Notes: generated by a model not told the origin, from the letters alone. DNA of 64,000 bases from Henriciella algicola (GCF_003576245.1 NZ_QWGA01000003.1:62001-126000); one strand, 5' to 3'; shown: positions 1-9,626, numbered from the stretch's first letter. Program-made: numbers and translations.

Positions 1-174
1 ATCGCAACCAACTGCATGGATGCTGATGGGTGGGCGACCGCCCTCTTCGCATGCGGTGACCAGCGCGGTCTCAACCTCGCTGACATCCACGGCATCAAAG
101 CCATTTTTCAGTATCGGGATGCGCCCGCTCAGCTGTCTTCTGCGCTGATGCCGATGGTCGATCGAGCCAGCTGA
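1..174 (+). CDS. apbE: FAD:protein FMN transferase (ApbE), C-terminal end only
   Basis: The window opens inside a reading frame of 57 codons ending in TGA at 172-174. The translated tail contains ATNCMDADGWATALF and later GLNLADIHGIKAIF. This matches the end of ApbE proteins, where a C-M-x-A-D-x-x-A-T-A-L stretch precedes a final beta-strand. ApbE attaches FMN from FAD to a threonine of target proteins in the cell envelope. The next gene is a TonB-dependent receptor behind Fur-like boxes, and ApbE often sits in iron or flavin-linked envelope loci, so a shared role is plausible. The start lies outside the window. The family call is fairly secure although only the tail is visible. Confidence 0.75.
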   Translation: MATNCMDADGWATALFACGDQRGLNLADIHGIKAIFQYRDAPAQLSSALMPMVDRAS

Positions 175-193
175 TCGAACCGTCTCAGGGTGC

Positions 194-213
194 CTGTGGC
201 CCATCTGCCACAG
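194..213 (+). terminator. Possible hairpin after apbE
   Basis: CTGTGGC at 194-200 and GCCACAG at 207-213 form a 7-bp stem with a 6-base loop, 20 bases after the apbE stop. No T-run follows, so this is a weak terminator candidate. Confidence 0.3.
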
Positions 214-238
214 CTTACGCGGCGACATCATAAATTAA

Positions 239-259
239 TGCAAATTGTTCTCATTTGCA
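239..259 (+). promoter_or_regulatory. Fur-type operator 1
   Basis: This 21-base site has perfect 7-bp inverted arms, TGCAAAT and ATTTGCA, around TGTTCTC. Its layout is that of Fur boxes seen in alphaproteobacteria. It lies 62 bases before the TonB receptor start and resembles a second site at 286-306 at 18 of 21 positions when that site is read on the other strand. Inference: iron-dependent repression of the receptor gene. Confidence 0.65.
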
Positions 260-285
260 GTTGAGACCATCACCGAACCTGTTAG

Positions 286-306
286 TGCGACTGAGAATAA
301 TTTGCA
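286..306 (+). promoter_or_regulatory. Fur-type operator 2
   Basis: The reverse complement of this 21-base stretch agrees with the box at 239-259 at 18 of 21 positions, including TGCAAATT and TTCTCA. It ends 15 bases before the receptor ATG, so a bound repressor would cover the start region. Two tandem sites suggest tight control. Confidence 0.55.
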
Positions 307-321
307 CTACGGGATGAGGCA

Positions 322-2736
322 ATGACCAAGTACGAACTTCTCAGGCAATCAGCACTCGCTGGCGCCGCCATGACACTGATCTTCTCCGCGCCGCTCGCGG
401 TCGCTCAAACAGCTCAGGACGATCCAGAGACCGTCGATCGCAACAGCGCGCAGGATGAAGCGGCTGGTGAAATGCGCATGGACGACATCGTCGTTACCGC
501 AGCAGGCTTCGAGCAGAAGCTGACAGATGCGCCGGCAAGTATCAGCGTGGTGCCTGTCGATGTCCTGCAAGAGCGCCCCTACATGACACTCATCGACGCG
601 GTGCGCGATCTGGAAGGTGTTGATGTCGGCGAGACCTCCGACAAGACCGGCCAGCGCACGATCAGTATTCGCGGCATGGGCGCCGACTACACGCTGGTCC
701 TCATCGACGGCAAACGCCAGAACAATCACGGCGACATTTACCCGAACAATTTCGGCGGCAACCAGTTCAACCACATTCCACCGCTCGACACGATCGAACG
801 GATCGAGGTGATCCGTGGCCCGGCCTCCACTCTCTACGGCGCCGATGCGCTTGGCGGCGTGATCAACATTATTACGAAGCGCCAGTTTGACCGCTGGAGC
901 GGCTCCGCCACGGTCGGCCGCAGTTTCCAGGAGAATGACAATTTCGGCGACGACATCACTTTTGACGCAGTCGTCTCCGGCCCAATCATTCAGGACCGTC
1001 TCGGCCTCTCGCTGCGTGGTTCGGTCTATGAGCGCATCGCGTCGAACCCGGAGTTCGAACCGGTAACCGATCCGGCTGGCGTCGTGCACGTTCGCAGCCT
1101 TGGCTTCGGGAGCGGTGGACGCACGGTCGACAATACAAATAAGGCCGCCGGTTTCACGCTGAACTGGACGCCGACTGCGCAGCAGAAAGTCGTCTTCGAC
1201 TACGATTTTTCCACGCAAAGCTATGACAATACGCCGACTTACGACCCTGATACCGGGGCCGTCAGCTTCCCGCTCGGCACCCTCGATAGCATCGACACGA
1301 TCTGGCAGACGCGTGGCGGCATTGTCGCCCCCCGCGTCGGCTATGCGGCTGAACAGAAATATGAGCGCCAGAACTGGGCCCTGACCCATGAAGGCGACTG
1401 GAATTTCGGGTCGAGCTTTGTCTCGCTGGCCTATGTCGACACGTCCAACGATGGCCGCACGCTGCCCTTCTCTGTCGCAGAGCGCGTGCTTCTGGATCGT
1501 CTGTACAATGGCACTGGCGAGTTCGCAGGCCTGTCTGAGGATGAGCGCCGCGCCATCGCTGAAGATACATTCCTGCCGCGTCCGAAGCGGACCCTCGAAA
1601 GCAGCCAGTACACGCTTGACGCCCGCGTCGACATTCCCGTGTCCGGCTTTGTCGGCGACCACCGCTTCGTCATCGGCGGTCAGGTCATCGATGGAGAGCT
1701 GGAAGACGGCGTCTTCGGTCTCGAGGACACCGCCGAAGGCCTTCAGGCCGTGCAGGATCAGGAAATGTGGTCCGTCTTTGCCGAAGATAACTGGTCACCG
1801 ATTGAACCCCTCACCATTACTGGCGGCGTTCGCTTTGATGACCACGAGGTGTTCGGCTCCCACACCAGCCCGCGCCTCTATGCGGTCTACACCCTGTCTC
1901 CAGCCTGGACGGTAAAGGGCGGCGTCAGCACTGGCTACAAGACGCCGAAGACCACCGACCTCTATGACGGCATCACAGGCTTTGGTGGCCAGGGCACCGT
2001 GCCGTGGACCGGCAACCCGGAGCTTGAGCCAGAGACCAGCGTGAACAGCGAAATCGCGCTCTACTGGACGGCGCTGACCGGTGGGCACAACTTCAACATC
2101 ACCTGGTTTCACAATGACTTTGAGGACAAGATCTCCTCAACGACTGTCACGGCCACCTGTGCCCAGACAGGTGGCGTGCGGCCTTGTGCGAACCTCGGCG
2201 CCTATTCAGATGTGCTCGGCGTCGGCAGCCTGCGCCAGCCAATCAATATCGACGAAGCCCGTATTCAGGGCGTCGAAATTGCTGGCCGCTACCAGATCAT
2301 CGACGACCTCTCCTTGCGCGCCAACTACACCTACACGGATAGTGAGCAGCAGAGCGGGCCGTCAGAGGGCGAGCCCCTGACCAATACGGCCAAGCACATG
2401 GCGAACGTCACGCTCGACTGGAATGTGACCGACCGGCTGAGTTCGCAGCTTGGGTATGAACTGAGGTCCGATCGCTATCGCGGTCTCGACGCGACGACTG
2501 GCGAGCATCTCTATTTTGAGGAGTACAACGTCTTCAATCTGAGCGCCCAGTATGAGGTCAATGACTTCGTCACGATCAGCGCCCGGGTGAACAACCTCCT
2601 CGACGAGGATTTCACCAGCTATCAGACGACTTTTGTGGACCTCGGAAACGGCACGTATGAGCCGAATTTCCAGGACGACTACAACAATAAGGACAAGGCC
2701 CGCAGCTACTGGGTCAGCCTGAACGCCCGCTTCTAG
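322..2736 (+). CDS. TonB-dependent outer membrane receptor (FepA/CirA-like)
   Basis: An 804-residue receptor that would import an iron chelate or similar ligand across the outer membrane using TonB energy. A signal peptide runs to about residue 28 (cleavage AVA-Q). A TonB box (DIVVTA) lies at about 55-60, followed by the plug domain with the typical IRGMGADYTLVLIDGKR and VIRGPASTLYGADALGGVINI features, then a beta-barrel ending in an aromatic residue (SLNARF). The C-terminal region has the usual NLLDEDF-type strand. ATG at 322 follows a GATGAGG ribosome site. Two Fur-like boxes lie just upstream, and an ApbE gene precedes it. The length is normal. The plug resembles catecholate siderophore receptors, but the ligand cannot be read from sequence. 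Confidence 0.9.
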   Translation: MTKYELLRQSALAGAAMTLIFSAPLAVAQTAQDDPETVDRNSAQDEAAGEMRMDDIVVTAAGFEQKLTDAPASISVVPVDVLQERPYMTLIDAVRDLEGVDVGETSDKTGQRTISIRGMGADYTLVLIDGKRQNNHGDIYPNNFGGNQFNHIPPLDTIERIEVIRGPASTLYGADALGGVINIITKRQFDRWSGSATVGRSFQENDNFGDDITFDAVVSGPIIQDRLGLSLRGSVYERIASNPEFEPVTDPAGVVHVRSLGFGSGGRTVDNTNKAAGFTLNWTPTAQQKVVFDYDFSTQSYDNTPTYDPDTGAVSFPLGTLDSIDTIWQTRGGIVAPRVGYAAEQKYERQNWALTHEGDWNFGSSFVSLAYVDTSNDGRTLPFSVAERVLLDRLYNGTGEFAGLSEDERRAIAEDTFLPRPKRTLESSQYTLDARVDIPVSGFVGDHRFVIGGQVIDGELEDGVFGLEDTAEGLQAVQDQEMWSVFAEDNWSPIEPLTITGGVRFDDHEVFGSHTSPRLYAVYTLSPAWTVKGGVSTGYKTPKTTDLYDGITGFGGQGTVPWTGNPELEPETSVNSEIALYWTALTGGHNFNITWFHNDFEDKISSTTVTATCAQTGGVRPCANLGAYSDVLGVGSLRQPINIDEARIQGVEIAGRYQIIDDLSLRANYTYTDSEQQSGPSEGEPLTNTAKHMANVTLDWNVTDRLSSQLGYELRSDRYRGLDATTGEHLYFEEYNVFNLSAQYEVNDFVTISARVNNLLDEDFTSYQTTFVDLGNGTYEPNFQDDYNNKDKARSYWVSLNARF

Positions 2737-2751
2737 GCTCCATCATGCGAG

Positions 2752-2782
2752 ACCGGCCCTGCACATCGTCTGCGGGGCCGGT
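2752..2782 (+). terminator. Terminator after the TonB receptor
   Basis: ACCGGCCC at 2752-2759 pairs with GGGCCGGT at 2775-2782, and a T-rich stretch (TTCAGCACTTTT) follows. It begins 15 bases after the receptor stop. Confidence 0.6.
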
Positions 2783-2831
2783 TTCAGCACTTTTCCCTCC
2801 CTCACGCCATTCAGATTGCAGTCGACGGAAA

Positions 2832-4337
2832 TCAGCTGTCGGCGGCCTTCGCTGCGGCCAGTCTCGCCGACCGCCGCTCCAGCCGCGCGCGCAGACGGGC
2901 ATGGCGCTCAGGGGTCAGCGGATAGCTCCAGATGAGCGGCACAGCCAAGCTATAGAGCGCGATGGGGCCGAGGCAGTAGACCAGGCGAAGCGCCAGAACG
3001 CCCTCTTCCGCAGACGCACTCGCCCCGCCCATCGCCTGATAGCCAAGCAGGCCGACGATATTCAGCGCAACGCCCGTAAAGATCGCCGCGGCCAGCTTCT
3101 CTGACAGGCCGATCACGGCGAAATACGCGCCCGCCCGGCGTCCACCGGACCGCGCACTGTCCACATCGATCACGTCAGCCAGCATGGCCAGCGGCAGGAA
3201 TTGAAGCCCACCAAACGCAAATCCCTTGAGCAGGAAGAGGCAGAAGAAGGCGAGGTAATCGCCATAACCGAGAAGCAGATTGGCTGCGCTCACGAAGCTG
3301 ACGAAGCCAAGCGTGCCCAGAAAGGCCCTGTGCTTACCCACCTTCTTGCCCATCCAGAGCCAGAACGGGATCGCGGCGATGCCTGCCACGAAATAAAGGA
3401 AATAGGCCGCACCAATTGTCGGGATGCCGACGATATCGCGAATGAAAAAGAGCGATACCGCATTGCGCAGGCTCTCCCCGGCAATCACGAAAAACGCGAT
3501 AAGCAGCACCCGGCGCATCGGGCCGTTGCGCCACATATGCTTGAAGCCCTCGATGACAGGCACTCTCTCGCGCGCAGCTGGCGGCGGCTCCTTCACCGTC
3601 GTCACAACAAGCGCCGTCAGCAGCGGCACAAGAACAATGATCGTAATGGCGAGCCAGAACAGGACCGGCCCCGTCAGCGCCGACCGATCGCTCGGCACCC
3701 GGTTCATGATATCGCCGGAGAACGCACCGATCATGTCCCGCCACATGGAAACGAACACTTCACTCACAGCGCCGCCATCCGCCACGATCTCGACGACCAT
3801 CGGCACAGCAGCCGCCAGAAGCAGGCCGCTAAGGACGAAGAACTCCCGCGCAGCAGTGATACGGCTGCGCACATGATAGTCGGCTGACAGCTCTGCGCCC
3901 CAGGCACGGAACGGGATCTGGATCATGGTGGCGGAGGCAAAGAAGGCCGTCAGCCAGCAGAGCAGGTAGAGCACGCCCGCGCTGTCAGGCGGAACAAACA
4001 GGAACCAGGACGAGATCATCAGGCAAGGCGCACCCAGCACCATATAGGGCTTTCGCCGGCCAAACCTCGTCCGCCCCCGGTCCGAAATCTCGCCCATGAG
4101 CGGATCGGTGAACACATCCGTGAACCGTGCCAGCATCAGCAGCGTCCCGACCAGCGCCAGGCTCCCGAGGCTCGCGCCATAATGGGCCGGCAGCCAGATC
4201 GCCAGCGGATAGCCATAGATCGCCAGCGGGATCGCCAGCGAGCCATGCAGATAGATCGCACGCCGCGTTAGGCCGTGACTCGCCGAGACAGGCTTTGCTG
4301 CAGCAGCGGCTGCAACTTCCGGGTCCACAATTGCCAT
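2832..4337 (-). CDS. MFS transporter, GPH (glycoside-pentoside-hexuronide:cation symporter) family
   Basis: A 501-residue inner membrane protein with about twelve hydrophobic segments. The start at 4337 is preferred because GGAGG lies 9 bases upstream; the frame stays open to 4487, with another ATG at 4385. Features of the GPH/MelB-type group are the early YGYPLAIWLPAHYG helix, the loop LMGEISDRGRTRFGRRKPYM (the family's D-x2-R-x3-G-R-R-x-P-Y motif) and a paired motif in the second half (WLWMGKKVGKHRAF). Family members import sugars or glycosides with Na+ or H+. No sugar-metabolism gene is adjacent, so the substrate is unknown. The gene is divergent from uvrB with about 220 bp between them. 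Confidence 0.8.
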   Translation of the reverse strand: MAIVDPEVAAAAAAKPVSASHGLTRRAIYLHGSLAIPLAIYGYPLAIWLPAHYGASLGSLALVGTLLMLARFTDVFTDPLMGEISDRGRTRFGRRKPYMVLGAPCLMISSWFLFVPPDSAGVLYLLCWLTAFFASATMIQIPFRAWGAELSADYHVRSRITAAREFFVLSGLLLAAAVPMVVEIVADGGAVSEVFVSMWRDMIGAFSGDIMNRVPSDRSALTGPVLFWLAITIIVLVPLLTALVVTTVKEPPPAARERVPVIEGFKHMWRNGPMRRVLLIAFFVIAGESLRNAVSLFFIRDIVGIPTIGAAYFLYFVAGIAAIPFWLWMGKKVGKHRAFLGTLGFVSFVSAANLLLGYGDYLAFFCLFLLKGFAFGGLQFLPLAMLADVIDVDSARSGGRRAGAYFAVIGLSEKLAAAIFTGVALNIVGLLGYQAMGGASASAEEGVLALRLVYCLGPIALYSLAVPLIWSYPLTPERHARLRARLERRSARLAAAKAADS

Positions 4338-4561
4338 GGGCCGCTTCCTCCATTTGTGCGCCCATTTTTGGGTTTGCGGGCACATCGTTTTTCCTTTCAA
4401 TCGACGGTTTCGGATTCCCCTTGTCAATGTTGACGCGGCGCCCCTCGCGAGGATGTGATGACCCGGCGCTCCGCCAGCCACCCCCACACCAAACCCGCGT
4501 CACACCCCCACTGCACTATTAGACCTTTACGCCGCCCCCACCTCGCCCCATCTTGCCGTTC

Positions 4562-6763
<2,202 letters not shown>

Positions 6764-7136
6764 ACCCGCATCCTGGGCGAAGTCGAAGGATGAGGGTTCG
6801 ACCGGGCGCGCTCAGTGAACTTATTCGGTCCACGAAATACGCATTTAGGTCGAAGGCGCGGCTGATACCTGATGACATTAAATTGCCCGAAGACTACGTG
6901 CCACCTTGATGCCGTAGTTCAAGGACGGCATGATTCCACCATTTCCTTTCCAACTGAAATCATTAATCTGATCGCTGCTCGGACCACTCGAGACATCGGC
7001 TCAATTAGTGCACGACTTCGGCGACGGCACCCCGTCAGTGCTGACCAACTAAACGAAATTCAGACCAACGGTTTACAATCGAAAATTTAGTATCAGAGTA
7101 AATCTTTGACCTACGGTGGGAAATTAGGGGGTCTAG
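6764..7136. other. Intergenic stretch entering the AT-rich island
   Basis: 373 bases without a convincing gene. A degenerate copy of the CATCCTGAG..GTCGAAGGATGAG repeat lies at about 6767-6795. From about 6870 the base composition becomes AT-rich and stays so up to 8721. A 72-codon open frame at 6872-7090 has no ribosome site or recognisable family. Any promoter for the two-gene island should lie here; I see no clear -35/-10 pair. Confidence 0.5.
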
Positions 7137-7892
7137 GTGTTCGCCGCGCTATTCGAAATAATTTGGGGCTTGGTGGAGGTATTATCCCAAGTTCTCGCAA
7201 TTCTTCTGGGATATGACCCGGAAAACCTCAGCCAGAGAGAGAGGGATGCAGTAAATGCGTCGATTCTGTTCTTCATTCCTGCACTGCTGAGCATCTCATT
7301 TCGTCAAATCCGAATTCTTCGTATGATTTGGGATCGAAAAGTAAAAACAGAGGGCACTTGGGTAGAAAAAATCAGTCAAAACGGCAAAAACTATGTAACC
7401 ATGTTTCGTATTTGGCGGAGATTCAACAATAATGAATTCTCGGTCTACGGCGAAACAATTGAATTTGATTGTGAATATTGCAAAACAAAAAAAATCTACG
7501 CGAGATTTAGTTCCGACTCTTTACACTTTGACTTGAACCACGAAATCAAGATAACATTCAATTATAACTCGTCGATCGTAGGTGAGCATGACAACCGAAC
7601 TGGGCTTGCACAGTATGGATTTCCAAAACTGGCATCGGAAGCTGCCACAGGTTTTTTTGTCGGAGTATTAGATGGAAACGGTCGCGTGCGAGAAAATATT
7701 GTTAAAACCGACATTCGCTTAAAGCGACTTAAATTCAGCGACTGGCTAAAATATGCGGCCAAGGATAAAAAGCTGATCGAAAGCGTTTGGCACTGGAAGT
7801 TCTACCTAGCTTGCGAACTTCTGAAACAGATGAATACAGAGAACTCCGATGCCCAAAAGACCAAAGCCCTATCTGCTTCATCGCCAGTCTGA
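7137..7892 (+). CDS. Two-helix membrane protein with a beta-rich cytoplasmic domain (2TM-beta/Cap15-like outline)
   Basis: A 251-residue protein starting at GTG 7137, six bases after AGGGGG. Two hydrophobic helices lie at about 2-26 and 42-62, followed by basic residues (DRKVK). A domain of alternating polar and hydrophobic strands covers about 70-215: EGTWVE, VTMFRIWRRF, FSVYGETIEFD, KIYARFSSDSLHFD, IKITFNYNSSI, GFFVGVLDGNGR, then RLKRL. Two N-terminal helices plus a compact beta domain opening with a G-x-W motif is the layout of the SMODS-associated 2TM-beta effectors, such as the CBASS protein Cap15. That match is by layout and recalled motif pattern only, and no CD-NTase or mCpol gene is adjacent. 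The gene is strongly AT-rich and overlaps the next by 44 bases. It is certainly a membrane protein; its function is open. Confidence 0.6.
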   Translation: MFAALFEIIWGLVEVLSQVLAILLGYDPENLSQRERDAVNASILFFIPALLSISFRQIRILRMIWDRKVKTEGTWVEKISQNGKNYVTMFRIWRRFNNNEFSVYGETIEFDCEYCKTKKIYARFSSDSLHFDLNHEIKITFNYNSSIVGEHDNRTGLAQYGFPKLASEAATGFFVGVLDGNGRVRENIVKTDIRLKRLKFSDWLKYAAKDKKLIESVWHWKFYLACELLKQMNTENSDAQKTKALSASSPV

Positions 7893-8721
7893 CATTGAAC
7901 ATGTAAAAGGCATCTCACGAGTTGATCGCAGCAGTCTCGAAGAGGAAAGAGACCGTCAGTACGCTGAGTACTGGATTGACGAATATGGAACAGCCCCAGA
8001 TCGAATTCGAAATGACCACATTTTTCCGGCAATTTCTCAAGTAGCGTCTCATTTCGCTCGAGACAATGTCGTCTACGACTTTGGCTGCGGAGTTGGCAAC
8101 GCTGTGAATTTTTGTCTGGGGATGGGAGCTAGCCAGTACACCGGTTTTGATGTCAATCGCCATTTCTTGGATGCTGCCAAGCAAACTCATGAATCGGAAC
8201 GCGTGAGCTTCATCAGGAAGAATTTTGACCAATCAGGTTGGGAACGCAGCATTACGCGATCCTTTGACCTCGGTCTGTCGATATTCGTTCTCAATGAACT
8301 GAGAGACCCTCGAATTTATCTACGTGGCATAAGAAAGTTGTGCCGACGCGGCAGCAAAAGCAACCGCATCAGCGAAGCTGACAAAAGCAGAGTATGCTTA
8401 GTAGTCACTCACCCGTTTTTAGTTTTAAAAGATTTATCTGACTTCTATTTCGGACGCGCAAACAGCAGAAAATTTCTAGAGATAGAGTCGTACAAATCAC
8501 AGGATACCGGTCGATACAATTTTTCCCGAGGAAACTTCGCGATTCCCTACACTCACTTTCCAACCGGAGATTTGTTCGAAATGTTGATAAGGCTCTCTTT
8601 CAAAATCGAGCATTTTGAAGAAATATACTTTGAACCAGGTGAGCTAAGCGAAGAAGAAACAAATAGAGTACACGTCAACAACCAGTTTCCAAAAGCCTTG
8701 TTTTTCCTTCTGAAAGGATGA
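7849..8721 (+). CDS. Class I SAM-dependent methyltransferase, paired with the 2TM protein
   Basis: A 290-residue soluble protein. The SAM-binding motif I is VYDFGCGVGNAVNF at about residues 74-87, followed by YTGFDVNRHFLDAAKQ (motif II, acidic D at the strand end) and the motif IV/V region FDLGLSIFVLNELRDPRIYL near 137-156. These define a Rossmann-fold methyltransferase. The substrate is not evident; there is no N/DPPY motif typical of DNA adenine methylases and no TRD-like region. An N-terminal extension of about 70 residues (ending DRQYAEYWIDEYGTAPDR) and a C-terminal block after 200 are unlike any family I can name. The ATG lies inside the preceding gene (44-base overlap), which suggests coupled translation. 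Base composition matches that gene and differs from both flanks, which indicates joint transfer. Confidence 0.7.
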   Translation: MPKRPKPYLLHRQSDIEHVKGISRVDRSSLEEERDRQYAEYWIDEYGTAPDRIRNDHIFPAISQVASHFARDNVVYDFGCGVGNAVNFCLGMGASQYTGFDVNRHFLDAAKQTHESERVSFIRKNFDQSGWERSITRSFDLGLSIFVLNELRDPRIYLRGIRKLCRRGSKSNRISEADKSRVCLVVTHPFLVLKDLSDFYFGRANSRKFLEIESYKSQDTGRYNFSRGNFAIPYTHFPTGDLFEMLIRLSFKIEHFEEIYFEPGELSEEETNRVHVNNQFPKALFFLLKG

Positions 8722-8742
8722 GACAGGGAGCTTCGTCGCACC

Positions 8743-8856
8743 CTACCCACACCAATCCACCTGCACACCCTCCTCAAGCGGCCGGGCCAGCCCGTCGCGT
8801 GAGAGCAGCCAGCCAACATGGTCGCCGTCGAGACTTCGTAACCGGTTGCGCAGCAA
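8743..8856 (-). pseudogene. C-terminal remnant of an unidentified protein gene
   Basis: Reading the minus strand from 8856 gives LLRNRLRSLDGDHVGWLL, then SRDGLARPLEEGVQVDWCG and a stop at 8743-8745. The codon usage is GC-rich like the core genome, and the text looks like a normal protein tail. Upstream it meets a stop codon at 8857-8859, which is the first base triplet of the palindromic element, so the reading frame breaks exactly at the element edge. Inference: the 5' part of the gene was lost or displaced. I do not recognise the family. Confidence 0.4.
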
Positions 8857-8997
8857 TCATTTGATCCAGTGGATCAAATGAAGGTGGAGAAGGCCACGGC
8901 AGTGGCTGCCCCCATCGCTATCTCTGCTATCTCTCGCGCAAGCCTTCCGCTAACGCTCAAGGCCTTCTCAGGGAAATCAGTCCACTGGACTGATTTC
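8857..8997. repeat. Compound palindromic element: two hairpins flanking a long stem
   Basis: Hairpin A (8857-8881) has perfect 11-bp arms TCATTTGATCC/GGATCAAATGA with loop AGT. Hairpin B (8973-8997) has perfect 11-bp arms GAAATCAGTCC/GGACTGATTTC with loop ACT. Between them GAGAAGGCC (8887-8895) pairs with GGCCTTCTC (8961-8969). A small hairpin GGCAG-TGG-CTGCC sits at 8898-8910. Thus the whole 141-base unit can fold as two side hairpins around a long central stem. The cores of A (TCCAGTGGA) and B (TCCACTGGA) are reverse complements of each other, while the outer arms differ but remain self-paired. It may be a non-autonomous mobile element or a structured RNA. Confidence 0.6.
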
Positions 8998-9184
8998 TGA
9001 TCCTTCGAAGCCTCACAGAGATTGACCGGCTTCTCATAACCCCCCGAGCCCCCACACGCCCCGAGCGCAGGACGCCCATGCCAAGAATCAATCGTCTCAT
9101 GCCCAGCACCCCTTCCTGCCGCCCTGGCGGGAAAACTGGGCGCATGAGGGCTGAGGGGTCAAGGCTGTTCGAGACGAGTGAATC

Positions 9185-9212
9185 CTCATCCTGAGCCTGT
9201 CGAAGGATGAAG
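9185..9212 (+). repeat. REP-like dispersed repeat, copy 1
   Basis: A 28-base unit reading CTCATCCTGAGCCTG, then TCGAAGGATGAAG. An identical copy lies at 10367-10394, and variants lie at 9969-9994 and about 6767-6795. CATCCT and AGGATG form the imperfect inverted arms. Confidence 0.7.
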
Positions 9213-9260
9213 CCCCAAGCGCACCGCCAGCATGCTTCGACAAGCTCAGCATGAGGTCAC
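9213..9260 (+). repeat. 48-bp direct repeat, copy 1
   Basis: This 48-base stretch, starting CCCCAAGCGCACC and ending CATGAGGTCAC, recurs at 9579-9626 with a single difference (A against G at position 31). Its second half, GCATGCTTCGACAAGCTCAGC, is another REP-like palindromic unit. Confidence 0.75.
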
Positions 9261-9311
9261 GTTGACGCGTTTGCCTGATTAGCACATTCGCCCCCTCCGC
9301 CCTGCCGGGCA

Positions 9312-9333
9312 CCTCCCCCGCGAGCGGGGGAGG
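9312..9333. repeat. Perfect GC-rich hairpin
   Basis: Arms CCTCCCCCGC and GCGGGGGAGG (10 bp) with a GA loop. It resembles the neighbouring hairpin at 9360-9381, and both belong to the GC-rich dispersed palindromes of this cluster. Confidence 0.6.
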
Positions 9334-9359
9334 CTGACACCCCATCGGCGCTAGTCCTT

Positions 9360-9381
9360 CTTCCCCCGCCTGCGGGGGAAG
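9360..9381. repeat. Perfect GC-rich hairpin
   Basis: Arms CTTCCCCCGC and GCGGGGGAAG (10 bp) with a CT loop, followed by GTGGCCCGCGAATGCGGG, which holds a second short inverted repeat (CCCGC/GCGGG). Confidence 0.6.
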
Positions 9382-9470
9382 TGGCCCGCGAATGCGGGTC
9401 GAAGGGGGCCTTCTGTGCGGAACGAAAGCGCTGCGTACTAAGGCTCAGTCTTAGCTAAAGGTTTGCGCCT

Positions 9471-9491
9471 CACCACGGCCCGTCCGTGGTG
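9471..9491. repeat. Palindromic repeat
   Basis: Arms CACCACGG and CCGTGGTG with a 5-base loop CCCGT. It is similar in its core to the hairpin at 9536-9556. Confidence 0.55.
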
Positions 9492-9535
9492 CCCATCTCC
9501 CGCCCGTGCAACACCATCAAACTCTGGAAGATGGA

Positions 9536-9556
9536 TCCCACGGACAAGCCGTGGGA
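9536..9556. repeat. Palindromic repeat
   Basis: Arms TCCCACGG and CCGTGGGA with a 5-base loop ACAAG. It shares the CCACGG/CCGTGG core with the unit at 9471-9491. Confidence 0.55.
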
Positions 9557-9578
9557 AGGCGAGCTTCCTGGACCCGTC

Positions 9579-9626
9579 CCCCAAGCGCACCGCCAGCATG
9601 CTTCGACAGGCTCAGCATGAGGTCAC
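9579..9626 (+). repeat. 48-bp direct repeat, copy 2
   Basis: Matches 9213-9260 at 47 of 48 positions and lies 366 bases downstream in the same orientation. Confidence 0.75.

Noticed and set aside
349-1662. 437-codon minus-strand frame inside the TonB receptor gene
   Set aside because: It runs antisense to a clear receptor with signal peptide and barrel; long antisense frames are expected in GC-rich DNA.
6872-7090. 72-codon open frame in the island's left part
   Set aside because: No ribosome site, no hydrophobic or conserved pattern, and it lies in a composition transition. Probably chance.
7137-8721. A complete CBASS or Panoptes defence operon
   Set aside because: Only the effector-like membrane protein is suggested by the sequence. 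There is no CD-NTase, mCpol, E1/E2-like or HORMA gene in the window; the partner gene is a methyltransferase.
8553-8819. 88-codon minus-strand frame overlapping the methyltransferase 3' end
   Set aside because: It overlaps a real gene and reads through unlike composition. The genuine minus-strand remnant there uses another frame (8743-8856).
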